Notes: generated by a model from the letters alone, not told the origin. Positions 35,252-47,660 are shown, counted from the stretch's first letter. The stretch is DNA of 64,000 nucleotides from Acheta domesticus (GCA_031308135.1 JAHLJT010008756.1:74125821-74189820); one strand, 5' to 3'. Numbers and translations are program-made.

Positions 35252-38030
35252 ATGATAATAACATACAAAATGATGATAAAAGAGGCCAGGATTTTTTTTT
35301 ATTTCAACTAGCTTCAATTTCCATTCTGTATTCTTTGCGAATATCTGAATATCTCCCAGAATACGTTCCATATCGGTACTCTAGAAACTAAAAGACAAAT
35401 TCCAGCACCTTTTACACTTTTTAAAATACTATTCACGTAATTAAAACTATAATATTATGTCTAGAATTCAAAGATTCTAATACAACCATTATTTCAAATT
35501 TTGTAATTTCGAAATGAACTAAATGACTTCATCCATGCGTTCCAGCTGTACCAAGAACAGTCAAATGCTCATCATAGGTGTGTGCCAGAGGGGCCGAGAG
35601 CCCCCCCCCCCTGGAAATTTTGAAACAGGCCCTGTTGTCTTATGTAATAAAACATTTTATTTCCTGTAAATATATATTTTATCCCGGATAAAAATGACGT
35701 ACAGAACGAATAGATACTTTTTAAAATTTACAGTGAGGACAAACGGATGGACACATTAGTCTATCCGTTTATTGTTATCGTTCCTACGTATATATTTTAG
35801 TAAGTATTATTGTCATGTGGTTGAGAGATATAGTTTTAATATTTCCGGCGTTTTACTTAATTGTAAAAGTCTATATTTGTGTAGTATTCCCCTTTTTTAA
35901 TGTACTTTATATTTTCAAGTATTTAAATTTTACTGTTAAAACGCCGTTACTTGAAGCCATATTTAAACATTTTTAATTTACGAAAATAGTCACGGAGTTA
36001 ATTTCACTTTAAATAAAATAAGACATAATACTGAGCGAGCAAATTCTGGCTAAAAAAACATGAACTTTTCATATCTACCCTCTAAGGGTGGCCTATTTTG
36101 TGCATCAAAAGTAATATATCTCCCATATGGATGCGGCAAAAATCCCAGATGGGCAGAAAACTTGGAAATATCGAAAAAGTGCGAAACCATGCTGAAAATG
36201 CTCTTAAATCGGAGACGAACGCTACTACAGAAGCCGAAAAATAAGTTTTAAGAATTCAAAAATAGACTGAAAATTGTTGTAGAAGTAGAATGTCATTTGT
36301 AAATTTAAAAGCTTAATGGATAAGGGAGTTCATAAATGTTGAGGGTCCCTTCTCTGGCTTGAGGCTGCGCACGCTTGTATTCATCATCACACTATGAATT
36401 AAGAGCACGAAATGTTGAAATCGAAAGGTGCACATTCTCGTGCTTGTTTAATGCACAGCATGATGAATAATCTCTGCCCTTAATACGCACATAAATAGCG
36501 ATATAAAATGAGGAACGGCGAATACGTACTCTGACTCAGCGGTTGCCGAATAAATGATTGAAATACTCGCGGTTTAGAAAACATTCATTTAATATCGAAC
36601 AATATCTGTTTTTGCATCACGATTTTTTTTCTCATTTACTAGCATTTATATTATCCTCGATAATCGCAGTACTTTGCATTAGGGTGGTTGTAACCTCCAG
36701 GTTTTGTGTACCTGTCGTACTGTTTCTCAACACTTATCTGCGAAGTAATATATTTCGCAAATTTGAATTTATTTGATTTTTTGATAGAGTAATGTATGAT
36801 ATTAAATTGTGATAATATTTTTTCTAATATTATAATTGCATAAATATAAAAATGGGTGCAATGAACTCATAAGAGAAGATCGTTCGACATTCTTCACGAC
36901 AGCGAACGGATCGCCTTCGCATTCACACAGCTGCTATCTGTTGACAAATGTGAGAACTACGCCGACCGCGCACTGCCTTATTTTCATTCAAATGCTGGAA
37001 ATTGGGATTACTGGACGACAGAACCATCTTACGATGTAAAACCTTTCCAGGGAAAGTGTAATTGTGGTATAATATTTTCTCGAATATTATCAATAAATAT
37101 GAAATTATAACAATTGAAAATTAAGTTATACAGTCAATTAGCAAATTACGATTTTTTTGAAGTCTCCAAACGAGGAGTGGCGACTGGTTCGTGTAAGTTA
37201 ATGCATAGAATGTAAAGTGAACAATTGAATTTGAAATTAATTCAAATATATATTTATATAATCCGGGAAGTTGTTTTCTATTATTGGAATCATTAATGTA
37301 TTCTCTTGAAATTTTGATAATGAAAATTATTCCTGTAATGCAATGTATTGCCGACTCAATTTGTGCACAGTCACCATTGCTATATTACCATGTTAGGCTG
37401 GGTAATGACTAATGACGAATAGCTACGAAAATGGCGAATGAAGAATTTATTTTAAAATTCGATGTACAGTTAATGGCAGAAAACATTTTTAGGGTTTGCT
37501 TTCCTCGATCCTTGCTTAGCTTTCCTTTAACTTTGAATATGTTTGTGTCATAGAAAACGCCTTCTTGGGATTTTAGAAATGCCGGAGGATAAACTTAATA
37601 TAAAAATGTGTAAGATATCACTGATAATGAGAAAAAACTTGATCATCTTTTTATCTTAAATTTGAAGATAATGGTTTTTTAATTAAAATTTGAATTTTAT
37701 AGGTCGCGATTATTAGTTTCTGAGAGAGTTACATTCTAAATTTGTAACAGCGTTAAAAATCAATTAGAAGAGTGGAAAATTTCGTTTAATTATTAGGAAA
37801 TTTATAATATACACACTGAATGAAAAAAAGAAATGATTTTGCGTTTTCAATCAATATCTCCCGAAACTGTCAGCATGTGGTAATTTCAACCCAGCTTAGA
37901 AAAAATAAATCCTAAAAACATCTCCCTCGCGATATTCACGAGTGAGCATTTCGAAAAGTGAAATAGACGTAAAATATGACTCGTATTCATGAACGATAGA
38001 TGAAATTTCATCGCTGAAGGTACAGGTTTC
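35252..38030. other. AT-rich spacer, nothing recognised
   Basis: About 2.8 kb without a supportable gene or repeat boundary. Short open frames (36060-36251, 36558-36776, 36836-37039) have no domain. Confidence 0.45.
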
Positions 38031-38089
38031 GATTTACGTGCCCTGATTGAAATGCATATTCATGTAATTCCGGGGCTCTATTGATGAAA

Positions 38090-38460
38090 AGTGCGATGGC
38101 GGAGGGCAGACGGCGGGCCGTGAGGGATGACGGGCAGATGTGAGGCGACGCACCCATCCAATAACGCACGCACTGGCGCGCGTGGGCGCGTGGGAGGCAT
38201 GCGTGGGAGGCGGCGGATGAGGCCGTTCGTCTTGCGAGCGGATGAGTTTCCCGTCTCCCCGCAGTCGCTGTACTTCATTTCTCCGGCCGTCACTTTCCAA
38301 TAGGCGCTCAATGGCGCGTGAGATACACGCCAAGATATGCATCGCGCCGGGGAAAGTGGGTGGGGGAACGAGGGGAGGGGAGGAGATTGTGGCGGCTGCG
38401 GAGCAGGGCTGAAGACGGAGGCGGCGGTGGCAGATGGAAAACAACAGGTCCAACTCAGCT
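38090..38460. other. CpG-dense GC-rich islet
   Basis: Rich in CpG (ACTGGCGCGCGTGGGCGCGT, TCATTTCTCCGGCCGTCAC), followed by a purine-rich GGGA/GAGA stretch to ~39080. The 139-codon minus-strand frame (38034-38453) has no recognisable domain. It could be a promoter-type islet, but this is not demonstrated. Confidence 0.35.
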
Positions 38461-39085
38461 CGGATTTAAGGGATGTGAGGAGGGAGGTATACGAAAGGAG
38501 AGAGTATGTGAGATGGTGAATCTGAGATAAAGAGAATGCGTAAAGATAACGGGAGAGGGAGAAAATGAGGTGAGACAGATGAAAGGGATAGTCGTGGCGA
38601 AGATAACGAGAGAGAAAACATGAGAAGAGAGGAAAAGAAGAAGATATGTATAAATAGGGAACAGAAATTAAGGGAAAGGAGAGAGAGAAAAGACGACTTC
38701 AAAAATGGAGCGGAGAAGGGATTGAAACAAAACGAACGAGAAAGGAGAAAAGAGAGGAAAAATCGAGTCGGCTGAGATTGTGTAGACTGCGGGAAGGGTC
38801 ATTTAGGAAGTGGATTGCGGTATTAGCAGAAGGGTTTGCAGGCGCGGGCGAAGGCAGCGATTATGCACCCGTGTGGAGACGTAAGAAGCAACTCCGAAAT
38901 AACCATGGAAACGGAACTCAATGCGTAGGTGAATTTAATGGACTGGCGTTAATGCAGAGGCGGGAGGGCAGTCATCAGAACAAAAATGTAGACCATCATC
39001 GCAATGGGGAAAAGGAGGAGAGAGAAGAAGAGAATAAAAGGCGAAGGCAGTGGAGAAAAATGAGGACAAGGGCAAGAAGGTAGGG
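38461..39085. repeat. Purine-rich (GGGAGA/GAAAGGAGA) low-complexity tract
   Basis: The strand bias is strong: nearly all G and A on the plus strand, without a fixed period. No gene is recognised. Confidence 0.65.
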
Positions 39086-39089
39086 AAAA

Positions 39090-39605
39090 ATGATTGATTG
39101 GTTTCCCGGCCATGTCAACTGCTACGGGCATTAGTTATGTTGGATGTTTATTGCGGGAAGGACGGTGTTCCTTTCCCGCTGAATGGTGAGACCGGCACCA
39201 ACATACCTGACGGCTTGTGGGCGATTTCCATCTCCAGGTATTTTCCTTCAGCAAGGAACCGCCCCAACCAGATCAAGCGCTTAAGCTCCTAACATCTGTG
39301 GTAGTGTAGTGCACGTAAGTTTAAGTGTTAAGATTAGTGAAAGGACGGGACAGGAGGAGGACGAGGAAGGAAAGATTGCGCGCAGTCCGTGAGCCATTTG
39401 TTAGGGTTCTGTTCCGGTATTCGTCTGGTACTGCAGATGCCATAAGAATTACCTACTAGAAGAGCCGGCCAGTAGAATTCACCTCCAGACAGCGACTGAA
39501 TTCGACCTAGCTATTAAGCTGGTGTCGAAAATCCGGTACCGTGGGTACTCGAACCCTAGGACTTCCTACTCAGAGTCGCTGTTCAGACAGCGGCAAAGCT
39601 GACTC
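39090..39605 (-). mobile_element. S1 family SINE, copy 8
   Basis: Minus-strand copy with B box GGGTTCGAGTACCC (near 39552) in the head, then ACGGTACCGGATTTTCGACA, GGAGGTGAATTCTACTGGCC, AGAACCCTAACAAATGGC and GTGCACTACACTACCAC. The 3' end has CATAACTAATGCCCGTAGC next to AGTTGACATGG. Confidence 0.65.
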
Positions 39606-40269
39606 TAAGCTAAACCCAGCTGGTTGGGGACGGAATGAAGAGGACGAGGAGGAGGGGTGGGAAAGGAAGGAGAGGAGAATGAAAAGGAGAAAACCACGGC
39701 TGAAGTGACATCGAGGCAAAAGGATAGTAGGAGGAAACATAAGGAGCGTTGTCTGCGGGGACAAAATGTGACTCATTCTCTGTCTGACGGGCAAGTCTGA
39801 GCATGCGTTGCGCCGGTTCTGAAACTGTGGCGGCTGCTACCTTCTTTATTATTCACACAATGAAATGCGATACTTCTTCAGTTCTTATTGTCAAGCCTAG
39901 CTTGCCTGAAAATTGGCCGCTCATGGGCATAAAGAAGGAAGCATGGCTTGACGAGTCTTTTCGCGCCGGTGATAAATCTACCATGTGAACGTAAATCTAC
40001 CGATTGTAAATATACCTCTGCTACCTGCTTCATTGCTCGCACATCAGTGAATAATGCTGCAACAACAAATGTACAACTGGCAATCTGATCAGCAATCTGA
40101 TCAATCGAGATGTGTCCAGGGTTGCCTTGCTCACGTGTCTAAGGGCGAAATATAGGGTAAATACTGTATTTTAGAGATACTGTATTATAGTTATGCAGTT
40201 GTTCATAGAGAAAATATCTTTCTAAAAGCTGTATCTTTCCTCCATGGCAGCAGCAATGAAAACAGTGGC

Positions 40270-40560
40270 GAATATGGGGATTTAAGGAGGAAGCGATGGG
40301 AGTGGCGAAATTCAGGGCGGACTCTGGGCCTGCCACGAGGTGAGGCAGAGGCGGATACACAAGTTTCGGTGGAGGCGAAGTCGAGGCGAAGGCGAAGTCA
40401 CCCCCTCCATCCATCTCCGGCTCCCACGTGGCTCTGAGCCGCCGCCTGAACCCGTCCGAGATCTCGCCGGATCAGGGAGCGGTCTCTTTGCTTCATCCTG
40501 GGGCCAGAGGTAACGGCTGGGGGACCCTCCGCTGCGTTGCTTTCAACCCGGGAGGCCAAT
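40270..40560. other. Moderately GC-rich islet
   Basis: Contains GGCGAAGTCGAGGCGAAGGC and GAGCCGCCGCCTGAACCCG. Open in short opposing frames, no domain recognised. Confidence 0.3.
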
Positions 40561-42660
40561 CACAATCAATATCCTCCGAGATTTGCTTCATTTCATCGCA
40601 CAGAGCTCTTATTCCTGGCTTTTTACAATTGAAGAGTTAGTTACTATTCTTTTTGTACTCGCTTGTCTCTCATTCTCTCACTGTTTTCCGCAAATGGCAC
40701 ATCATTTTTCACTTTCTAATGTGAATTGATCATCATCATCATATAGGTACATTGAACTGTTATTGTGAATTAGCATAGCTTATATTTCGAAGAATGAAAT
40801 AAAATTATCTCTGCACAAGCATGTGAGTTTGTATTGCATTTTAAACTGTTCCCATAAAACAGATGAAGTTTCATAACAAAAATTTAATTTGGTGTTCATG
40901 TTTAATTTTGTTGATTTCAGTAAAATTTACCTAATGCTAATAAATCAAATTACTAGTTATCATCATTTTGCAAATGTGTTCGTATTCTGCAATTGAGGGT
41001 AAAAGGGTTTTCTAGCCATGAGTTTGATTGTATGTGGAAACTCTGTCGTTTCGTTTTCGAGACAGCTAGTAGCAAGTTAACAGAATTTGATTGAAGCAGT
41101 TACCATTTGAACCTACAAATTCCAAAGAGCGAATCTTTAGCGTAAACTAATTTTGGGACATTCAACCAAGATTTGTTTCTGTCCTGTATGACCTCCCTAC
41201 ATACATAAAAGTATGATGTTACGTGAGTATATACTTTTCAATTGGTTTAGATTGGTCAACATAACTAATTTTACGTAATTCTTTAAGTTTATCTAAATGT
41301 CAACTCAATCTCGCCAAATATTCTACAGTCGTTCTGTAACGACGTAACTGGGTGAACGTCAATGCTCTACTTAAAATTCAAGTTCCTTGCTTATTTTTCT
41401 TTAGGTCATAATTCTTAAGTTCAGTGAATTGTTCAAATCAGGTTTTCAGATATATTGCGTTTCTTTCCTTGAACTAGTAATTACGAATGCCCCTACTCAA
41501 GGGGGAGGAGAGATGCCTCCTAATATTTGCTGTCTTGTGGTTCAAAGTTGACGCCCATTGTACAGTTGTTGGGCAACGATTGTTTTAGATCGGAAAGCGA
41601 GAAACGGTAAGTGATGATCATCGGTAGGGCCGGCACGCAATGCTCGGGTGGGCGGTTCCTCCAAAGAAAAATTGGAAGAAGTGGATAAGATGTCGTCCAG
41701 TAAAATCCGTTTAAAACATGATCGCCAGCAGTGCAACAAGAAAATGTTTATCTTTACTTTATTTTGATTCAGTAAATATATATGATCGTACATTCCACCA
41801 ACGAAGAATTCGCACAAATAATGTGATACATTCGATTTCCCTTTTTTCATCCTTCTATTAAAAAGAAGCAATATCCAATTATAAATTAAATATTTTGTTT
41901 CTAAAAATCCTACACTATTTTGCCATTTTTGAAAATAAAATTACGTAACTCTCTAGGACAAATAATGTGTAAAAGACAAGTACTATCTTATAGTCTTGAT
42001 TTTATAAATCATGAAATGCGGTAAGAGTTCACGGAAACGCCGATCACAGGAACTTAATTAAACTCAATTAATTCATCAAACAAATTAAATGAAGATATAT
42101 GAAACGAGTAAATGATACAAAAATAAGTAACCAATACCATCATCGCAGTGTAAGTCATCTTTCTGATTTGTTTGTCTCTGTTTTTCTTTGACATGTAGAA
42201 ATGGTGATATTGAGCTCGTACCTTAGTTTATATTAAAAGATAGTTTTCTTTAAGGTAAAGACTAATCAGACCATTAAATCACTCGTTTATTTCAATGGAA
42301 TAGTATTTTGTCTTGTTTTGCAGTTACAAATTGTATTTTTTACAAAACTTTTCGGAATTGTGTTATAGTCTTTCGTCACCAAATAGACGAACAATTTTAC
42401 TATCTATTGGAGCACAAATCTCAAAATCAATTTTTCTAGTTACGTTAGTCTCCCACTCTCGTAATATCCGTATGCAAAACAGAAAAGACAGTTTTAGGAA
42501 GAGCATACGATGACGGTGCGCGATTTTTCTCCCATCCTCTTCCGTACGTCACTGTTACATTGATAAACGTAATTTTTCGAAGCAACTATATACTTTATTC
42601 CTTTGACAGCATACAAATTGATGAGGAATGTCCAGCGGCGAAGATCAAAATTCCTAGAAT
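40561..42660. other. AT-rich spacer, nothing recognised
   Basis: About 2.1 kb without a supportable feature. The 109-codon minus-strand frame (41542-41871) has no recognisable domain. Confidence 0.45.
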
Positions 42661-42890
42661 GCCGTTACGTAAATCCGTAAATGCCCCCAGCATCCTAAAA
42701 CGGCCGTTAGCGACGGTCATCCTCCCCGTTCCCCCTTCCGGGCCTCGACCGATTTCATGCGTGAGCGGGCACGTGTCCTCCCCCGCCGCGGCGCGGAGAA
42801 AAATGAAGGCCGCGGCCCCTACGAGCAGAACAGCTTCAGCGCGGAAAGGCCGTCACACCAGCACCAGCCATCTCCATTTTCTCTACACCT
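42661..42890. other. CpG-dense GC-rich islet
   Basis: Contains CCCGCCGCGGCGCGGAG and GGCCGCGGCCCCTACG just before the ACT/ACC microsatellite. No gene is recognised. Confidence 0.3.
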
Positions 42891-42924
42891 CCACCCCTCC
42901 GCCAGCTGCACTCTCATCTCCACA

Positions 42925-43184
42925 ACCTCCATCACCACCACCTCAACTACTACTACTACCCCACCACTTCTACAATCGCACTACTACCACCATCACCACT
43001 ACCACCAACACCACTACCACAACCACCGCCACCATCACTACCACCACTACTATCACTACCACCACCACTACCACTACTACTATCACTACCACCACCACCA
43101 CCACTACTACCACCACCACTACTACTACCACCACTACTACCACCACCACTACTACTACCACCACCTCGCAGTACTACTACTACC

Positions 43185-43215
<31 letters not shown>

Positions 43216-43522
43216 TTACTACTATCAACCTACCACTATTACCACCACTACTACTACCACCACCACTACTACCACCACCACGACTATTACCACAACTACT
43301 ACCACCACCATCACTACTACTACTACCACCGCGACTATTACCACTTATACAACTATTATTTGTACTATTACTATTTATACTACTATTACTTATACTACTT
43401 CTATTACTTGTACTACTATTCCTTATTCTACTGTTACTTGTACTACTATTACTTGCCCTGCTATTACTTGCACTACTTGTAATATTTGTACTACTACTAT
43501 TACTTGCACTACTGCTATTACT
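42925..43522. repeat. ACC/ACT trinucleotide microsatellite, left part of target
   Basis: About 600 bp of ACC, ACT and ATT triplets, becoming TGTACTACTATTACTTGCAC-like toward the right. The last 15 bases, ACTACTGCTATTACT (43508-43522), recur on the far side of the retrotransposon. The poly-Thr/Tyr/His open frames are artefacts. Confidence 0.95.
43508..43522. other. Target-site duplication, left copy
   Basis: ACTACTGCTATTACT, identical to 47552-47566. The two copies bracket the R1-like element exactly. Confidence 0.9.
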
Positions 43523-43725
43523 TTTTTTTTTTAGTTTTTACGAGAGAAACTGTGAGAATCCATCATGGACACTTGGGAGGCACCGCTCTTCCGAAGTAGT
43601 GTGAGACTCCTACTCACTAAACTCACTAACCCTTTCTAATCGACGTGATTACTGCCCCGGAACCGCGTTAGCATTACTTCAGGGCAGTGTCGATTCTAAT
43701 TGCCCTTCCGGGCTTCTCTTTCAAT

Positions 43726-44373
43726 TTAGTTTCGCCTTGAGTTTATTAACTCGTCACTGTCACTATTTTTGCGTCTCAGAATGCACTCCGCAAAGGCTGC
43801 TACTGCACACCAAGATTGGGAGTTGCGCAGCATCAAAGTGATGATGTTTCCTGGTGTTATTTGCTCTGCGCCTAATTCGTTGCCGAGACGAATTCTTTCT
43901 TCCTCCCATCTTTCGCACATGAAGAAAGTGTGTTGTGCGTCATCATCATTATTGCAGTAGAGACATTTAGGGCTGCTGACTTTCTGCATTCTGTGTAGGT
44001 ACTTTCTGAAACATCCATGGCCGCTCAGAAGCTGAGTAAGGTAATAGGTAACCTCCCCATGCTCGCGGTTTAGCCATGTGTCCAGTCGGGGGATCAGTCT
44101 TTTCGTCCATTTTCCATAATTCCCATCTTCCCATCTTTGCTGCCATTTCTCGAGAAGTACTTGGCGAGCTACCTTCTTTGCTTCGCCCCTGCCGTTAACT
44201 ATTTGGTTGCGCCAGATGTCTTGGCGTTCTTGAGCGAGAAGATCTATTAGGGGAGTGCCCGCTATCACCAATACCGCTGCTTCAGACACTGTGCGGTATG
44301 CACACGAGACCCTCAGTGCTCCACGTCTTTGCACAGCCGCCATTCGTTTGCGGTACTTCTCTATTTCTAGAGC
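43726..44373 (-). pseudogene. R1-like ORF2, part 3: C-terminal domain with CCHC
   Basis: The coding sequence resumes on the other side of the solo LTR with ALEIEKYRKRM, joining on from AKAL. It continues VQRRGALRVSCAYRTVSEAA and IAGTPLIDLLAQER, a block typical of R1/Jockey-group C-termini. It ends with the knuckle C-x2-C-x7-H-x4-C (CLYCNNDDDAQHTFFMC) and a TAA/TAG stop near 43726. A ~190-base 3' UTR follows. Confidence 0.85.
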
Positions 44374-45520
44374 TGTGGGGGAATGAGATTGTGAGAGAGA
44401 GAGAGCAGCGGACCCCTTTTTTTGTATATCCGGGAATATCCTGTTCTCCTTCCCCCAACACCTTCAATAGTTCAACTTATTTAGAGGGGTTCGAAGGACC
44501 AGCTTTGGACAGGTTGCATCTGTTGTGTAAGATTGCTGCTATTATAGCTTAAGGAAAGTAAGTTCACAATTGACATAAAAAACATATATTAAATTAAAGC
44601 ATAATAGAGGTACAGTGTTTGATCAACAGTTAGACATGCAGGCACTTTCTTCAGACTCATTACACATGGTTAGATGGCAATTCAAACCAGCGTTGCTGGA
44701 TCATCACACAACACGTGGCACAGGCAGCATTTCAGGCAGCGTTGTATTCCCCTCGCGTTGGGCGATATAAGGGAGAAATGCTCAGGATGAAGAACTGTTG
44801 CAGTCTGGCGCTCGCCAGAAACGCACCATCACATCACACGTGGTACAGGCAGTATTTCAGGCAGCGTTGTATTCCCCTCGCGTTGGGCGATATAAGGGAG
44901 AAATGCTCGTAGTGCAGATTGTTGCAGCTTACGGATGCTAAACGCTGCACCTTGAATTGAACATGTAGCGTACTTCGAAAACAACACTCGGCGAGCGTTG
45001 CACAAAATAGGCCTCAAAGTAAACCTGTAGCACATGTGGGAAAACAGCGTTCCGCGAGCATTGCATTCAGCGTGCATACTGCCAGGAGGCTCACACAAGA
45101 CTGAACTCCGGATGCGTCGGGTGACGCACGGAGAAAAACTCGCAGCCAATGAGCGAGTGACATTGGAAATTGAACTCTAATGATTAAAATGAAAACGTTT
45201 GCGTTTTATAAATTTTATAAATAAGTTTTATAAATGTTTTAATTGAGATTTTGAATTTGGTGAATTTTGTTTTAAACGCATTATTGATTTGATTTGTAAT
45301 TTTGTAATTTTATGTGACAGCGATTACGATTTCTCGGAAGCGCTCGCTGTTTGATTGTTGTTTTCGCTTTGTGCCGGAATGAAGCTGATAAATGTTACTG
45401 CTCAATTATTTTACAGGCGTGCTTTCTTAGAATTTTAAGGAGCCGTATTCGCTCCGCTGTCCCCCCAGAAATATTATGATTAATATTATTTGTTATATTA
45501 TTATGTAGTGTGCTCCGACA
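44374..45520 (-). mobile_element. Solo LTR, 1147 bp, nested in the R1-like element
   Basis: The insert starts TGT and ends ACA, and is flanked by the 5-bp duplication AGAGC (44369-44373 and 45521-45525). No internal retroviral-type genes or second LTR are present, so it is the remnant of recombination between two LTRs. Orientation is likely minus: read that way it starts TGTCGGAGCACACTACATAA and has GGTCCTTCGAACC in its final 200 bases, a motif I associate with insect gypsy/BEL LTR ends. TGT…ACA with 5-bp duplications fits gypsy, copia and BEL alike. Confidence 0.85.
44712..44961. repeat. 125-bp tandem duplication inside the solo LTR
   Basis: Two units start CACGTGGYACAGGCAG at 44712 and 44837. 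Both contain GGCAGCGTTGTATTCCCCTC and GGGCGATATAAGGGAG. Repeated units of this kind in LTRs often form the enhancer (U3). If so, the duplication would be regulatory. Confidence 0.85.
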
Positions 45521-45525
45521 AGAGC

Positions 45526-46320
45526 TTTGGCCCATATTTCTGCTCCGTAAAGTAAAATTGATGTCATTACTGACATAAGGAGGCGCCGCTTACTACATTT
45601 TGGCCCGTTAGTATTTGCTATCAATCGGCTTAGTGCTTTTGTGGCTTCCGCGGCCTTGTCTGCTGCTCGCTGTATATGAGGCCAGTAGCTCAACTTCGTG
45701 TCAAGTATGACCCCCAGATACTTCACACTTGATGCAGTTTGAATATCTGTTTCTCCGACCCTGAGTGTGACACTCGTCTGTATACGTTTCCTTGTAAAAA
45801 CAACGATTTGGGTCTTTGCTTCTGCAAGTGACAGGGAGTGCTCGTTCATCCATCTTTTTACGCGTCGCATTGCTTCATTTAGGTGACGTTGTGCTTCCTC
45901 TACGGTATGCGCTGTAATGAGCACACCCACATCATCAGCGTATGCAACGAGCTCCGTATCTCTGGGCATTTCCACTCTCAGAAGGTCGTCGTACGTGACA
46001 TTCCATAGATACGGTCCTAGGATCGAACCTTGTGCAGCGCCTCCTGACAGTGCTTTGGTTCTTTGGCCTTGGTCTGTGTCGTATAGGAGTGTGCGATCCT
46101 TTAAATAATTTTTCATGACACTCATCAGGTATACTGGTAGCTTAAATCTTCTCTCGAGAGCATTGAGCATGTCACTCCATCTGGCAGAGTTGAATGCGTT
46201 CTTGACATCTAAAATAGCAAGTAGCGTGAGCTTCCGGGAGTGGTGATTTACGGACTGGGCCCTCTCTATTGTGTCGACTACCGATGCAATTGCGTGGATA
46301 GTGGAGTGCCCTTTCGGAAT
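45526..46320 (-). pseudogene. R1-like ORF2, part 2: RT catalytic core
   Basis: After the frameshift the frame holds LDVKNAFNSARW (first catalytic Asp), GGAAQGSILGPYLWN and the catalytic AYADDVGV. It then has the thumb-like KYLGVILDTKLSYWPHIQ and LLYGAEIWAKAL. Right after AKAL the frame runs into the solo LTR at 45520 and stops. The catalytic YADD is intact. Loss of function comes from truncation, frameshift and insertion. Confidence 0.85.
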
Positions 46321-47551
46321 CCGTGTTGTCGTTGGGACAGCCCCCCTGCTTCTTCTATTGCTTTCAGTAGTCGAGGTTGTAGCAGCTTCTCGAATAACTT
46401 TCCAGCCGTATCTAACATGCACAATGGTCTATATGATGACGGCGAGTTTCTTTCTCCTTTTGCCTTGTTGATGAGGGTCAACCTAGCAATCTTCCATCGT
46501 GTGCTGAAGACGCCGTGTTTCAGGCAGTCGTTGTACATATCTAGCATCAAGCCAGGACAAGCTTTGTGCGCTGCTTTCAGCGCTTCTGCTGGTATGCTGT
46601 CAGGACCTGGTGCTTTTCTGTTTTTAAGCGATTCAACCGCCTGTGAAAGCTCGCTTTCGGTAAAGAGCGGGATATCGCTGGGTGGTACTGTTATCTTGTT
46701 GTCAAATATTTTTGGGTGAGTGGGGAACAGTGCATTCACCACATCCTCCATTGTCGTCGTGTCCATAGCGATGTTAGTCAGGCATCCGAATTTTTTCATA
46801 ACGATTTTATAGCCGAGGCCCCAAGGATCGTTGTCTATTTCCTTTATTGTACACTGCCATTTACAAATCTTGCTTTTTTTAATCGCTTTCTGAAGTGTTT
46901 TCTTAGCAATGCGGTGGTCAGCGGAGAGCCTTTCAGCATCCTCCCTTCCCCTTGCTCTTTGGGCCCTACGCCTTAACTGTAGGCATTGTTTTCTTAAGCC
47001 TGCAATCTCATCGTTCCACCAGTTGGCAGGTGCCCTGTTATTCCGTGGTTTCTTCCGGGGCATCGCCGCCTTACATGCGCGCTCAATGAGCTTCATGGTG
47101 GAATTAACTCTGTTCTCAGCGTTTTGCGTTCCTTCCCGCCCGTGGTATTTATTGGCTACCACTTCGGCTCCACTAGTCATAATCTCGGTGAACCTATCTT
47201 CATCTAGTTTCGCCACATTCCATTTTGGTTGAATTCGTGTTCTAAGAAGTTTGTGATGTGAAACAGGACGTACGTTGTAGGTTATGTATTGATGATCACT
47301 GGCGGTATAGTCTTCAGTCACTTTCCAGTCATACACGTGCCCTATCATTCCTTCAGAGGCAAATGATACATCTGGTATCGTCTCCGTATACCATGGGCGT
47401 CTGAAAGTGGATGTGTCCCCCACATTCATTACCAACAGTCCTGTTCTGGAGGCCATTTCCATAATCCGCCGACCTCTCGAGTCCGGTTGCGGCATGCCCC
47501 ATTCGATAGCCCTAGCGTTGAAATCACCAGCGACGATGAGTTTGTTGCCCA
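46309..47551 (-). pseudogene. R1-like ORF2, part 1: endonuclease C-terminus and start of RT
   Basis: The frame enters from the 5' junction without its own ATG. The endonuclease motif GDFNARAIEWG lies 9 residues in, and the SDH catalytic triplet near residue 85. The endonuclease N-terminus with its first catalytic residues is missing. After a basic linker, the reverse transcriptase begins with KNRKAPGPDSIPAEALKAA and SSYRPLCMLDTAGKLFEKLL. Around 46308-46328, within the HGFRKG motif, a one-base deletion shifts the frame. Reading continues in the next phase in part 2. Confidence 0.85.
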
Positions 47552-47660
47552 ACTACTGCTATTACTAGCACTACTATTACTTGCACTACTATTATTACTT
47601 ATACTACTACTTATCTAATGCCACTACTATTTATACTAATGCTACTACTACTTCTACTTA

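Larger units (their letters stand above)
43523..47551 (-). mobile_element. R1-clade-like non-LTR retrotransposon, 5'-truncated, inside an ACT microsatellite
   Basis: The element reads on the minus strand from 47551 to an oligo(A) end at ~43523-43532. It is flanked by a perfect 15-bp duplication. The visible coding order is apurinic-type endonuclease (C-terminal part), reverse transcriptase and a C-terminal CCHC knuckle, as in the R1 clade. Without the nested solo LTR it is ~2.9 kb, so the 5' region (first ORF and endonuclease start) was never copied. R1-clade relatives such as Waldo and Mino are known to use simple repeats as targets, and this placement agrees with that habit. Confidence 0.85.

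Noticed and set aside
42560..43534. 324-codon Thr-rich and 241-codon Tyr/His-rich frames
   Set aside because: They come from the ACC/ACT microsatellite and also appear as poly-Val or poly-Gly/Ser on the other strand.
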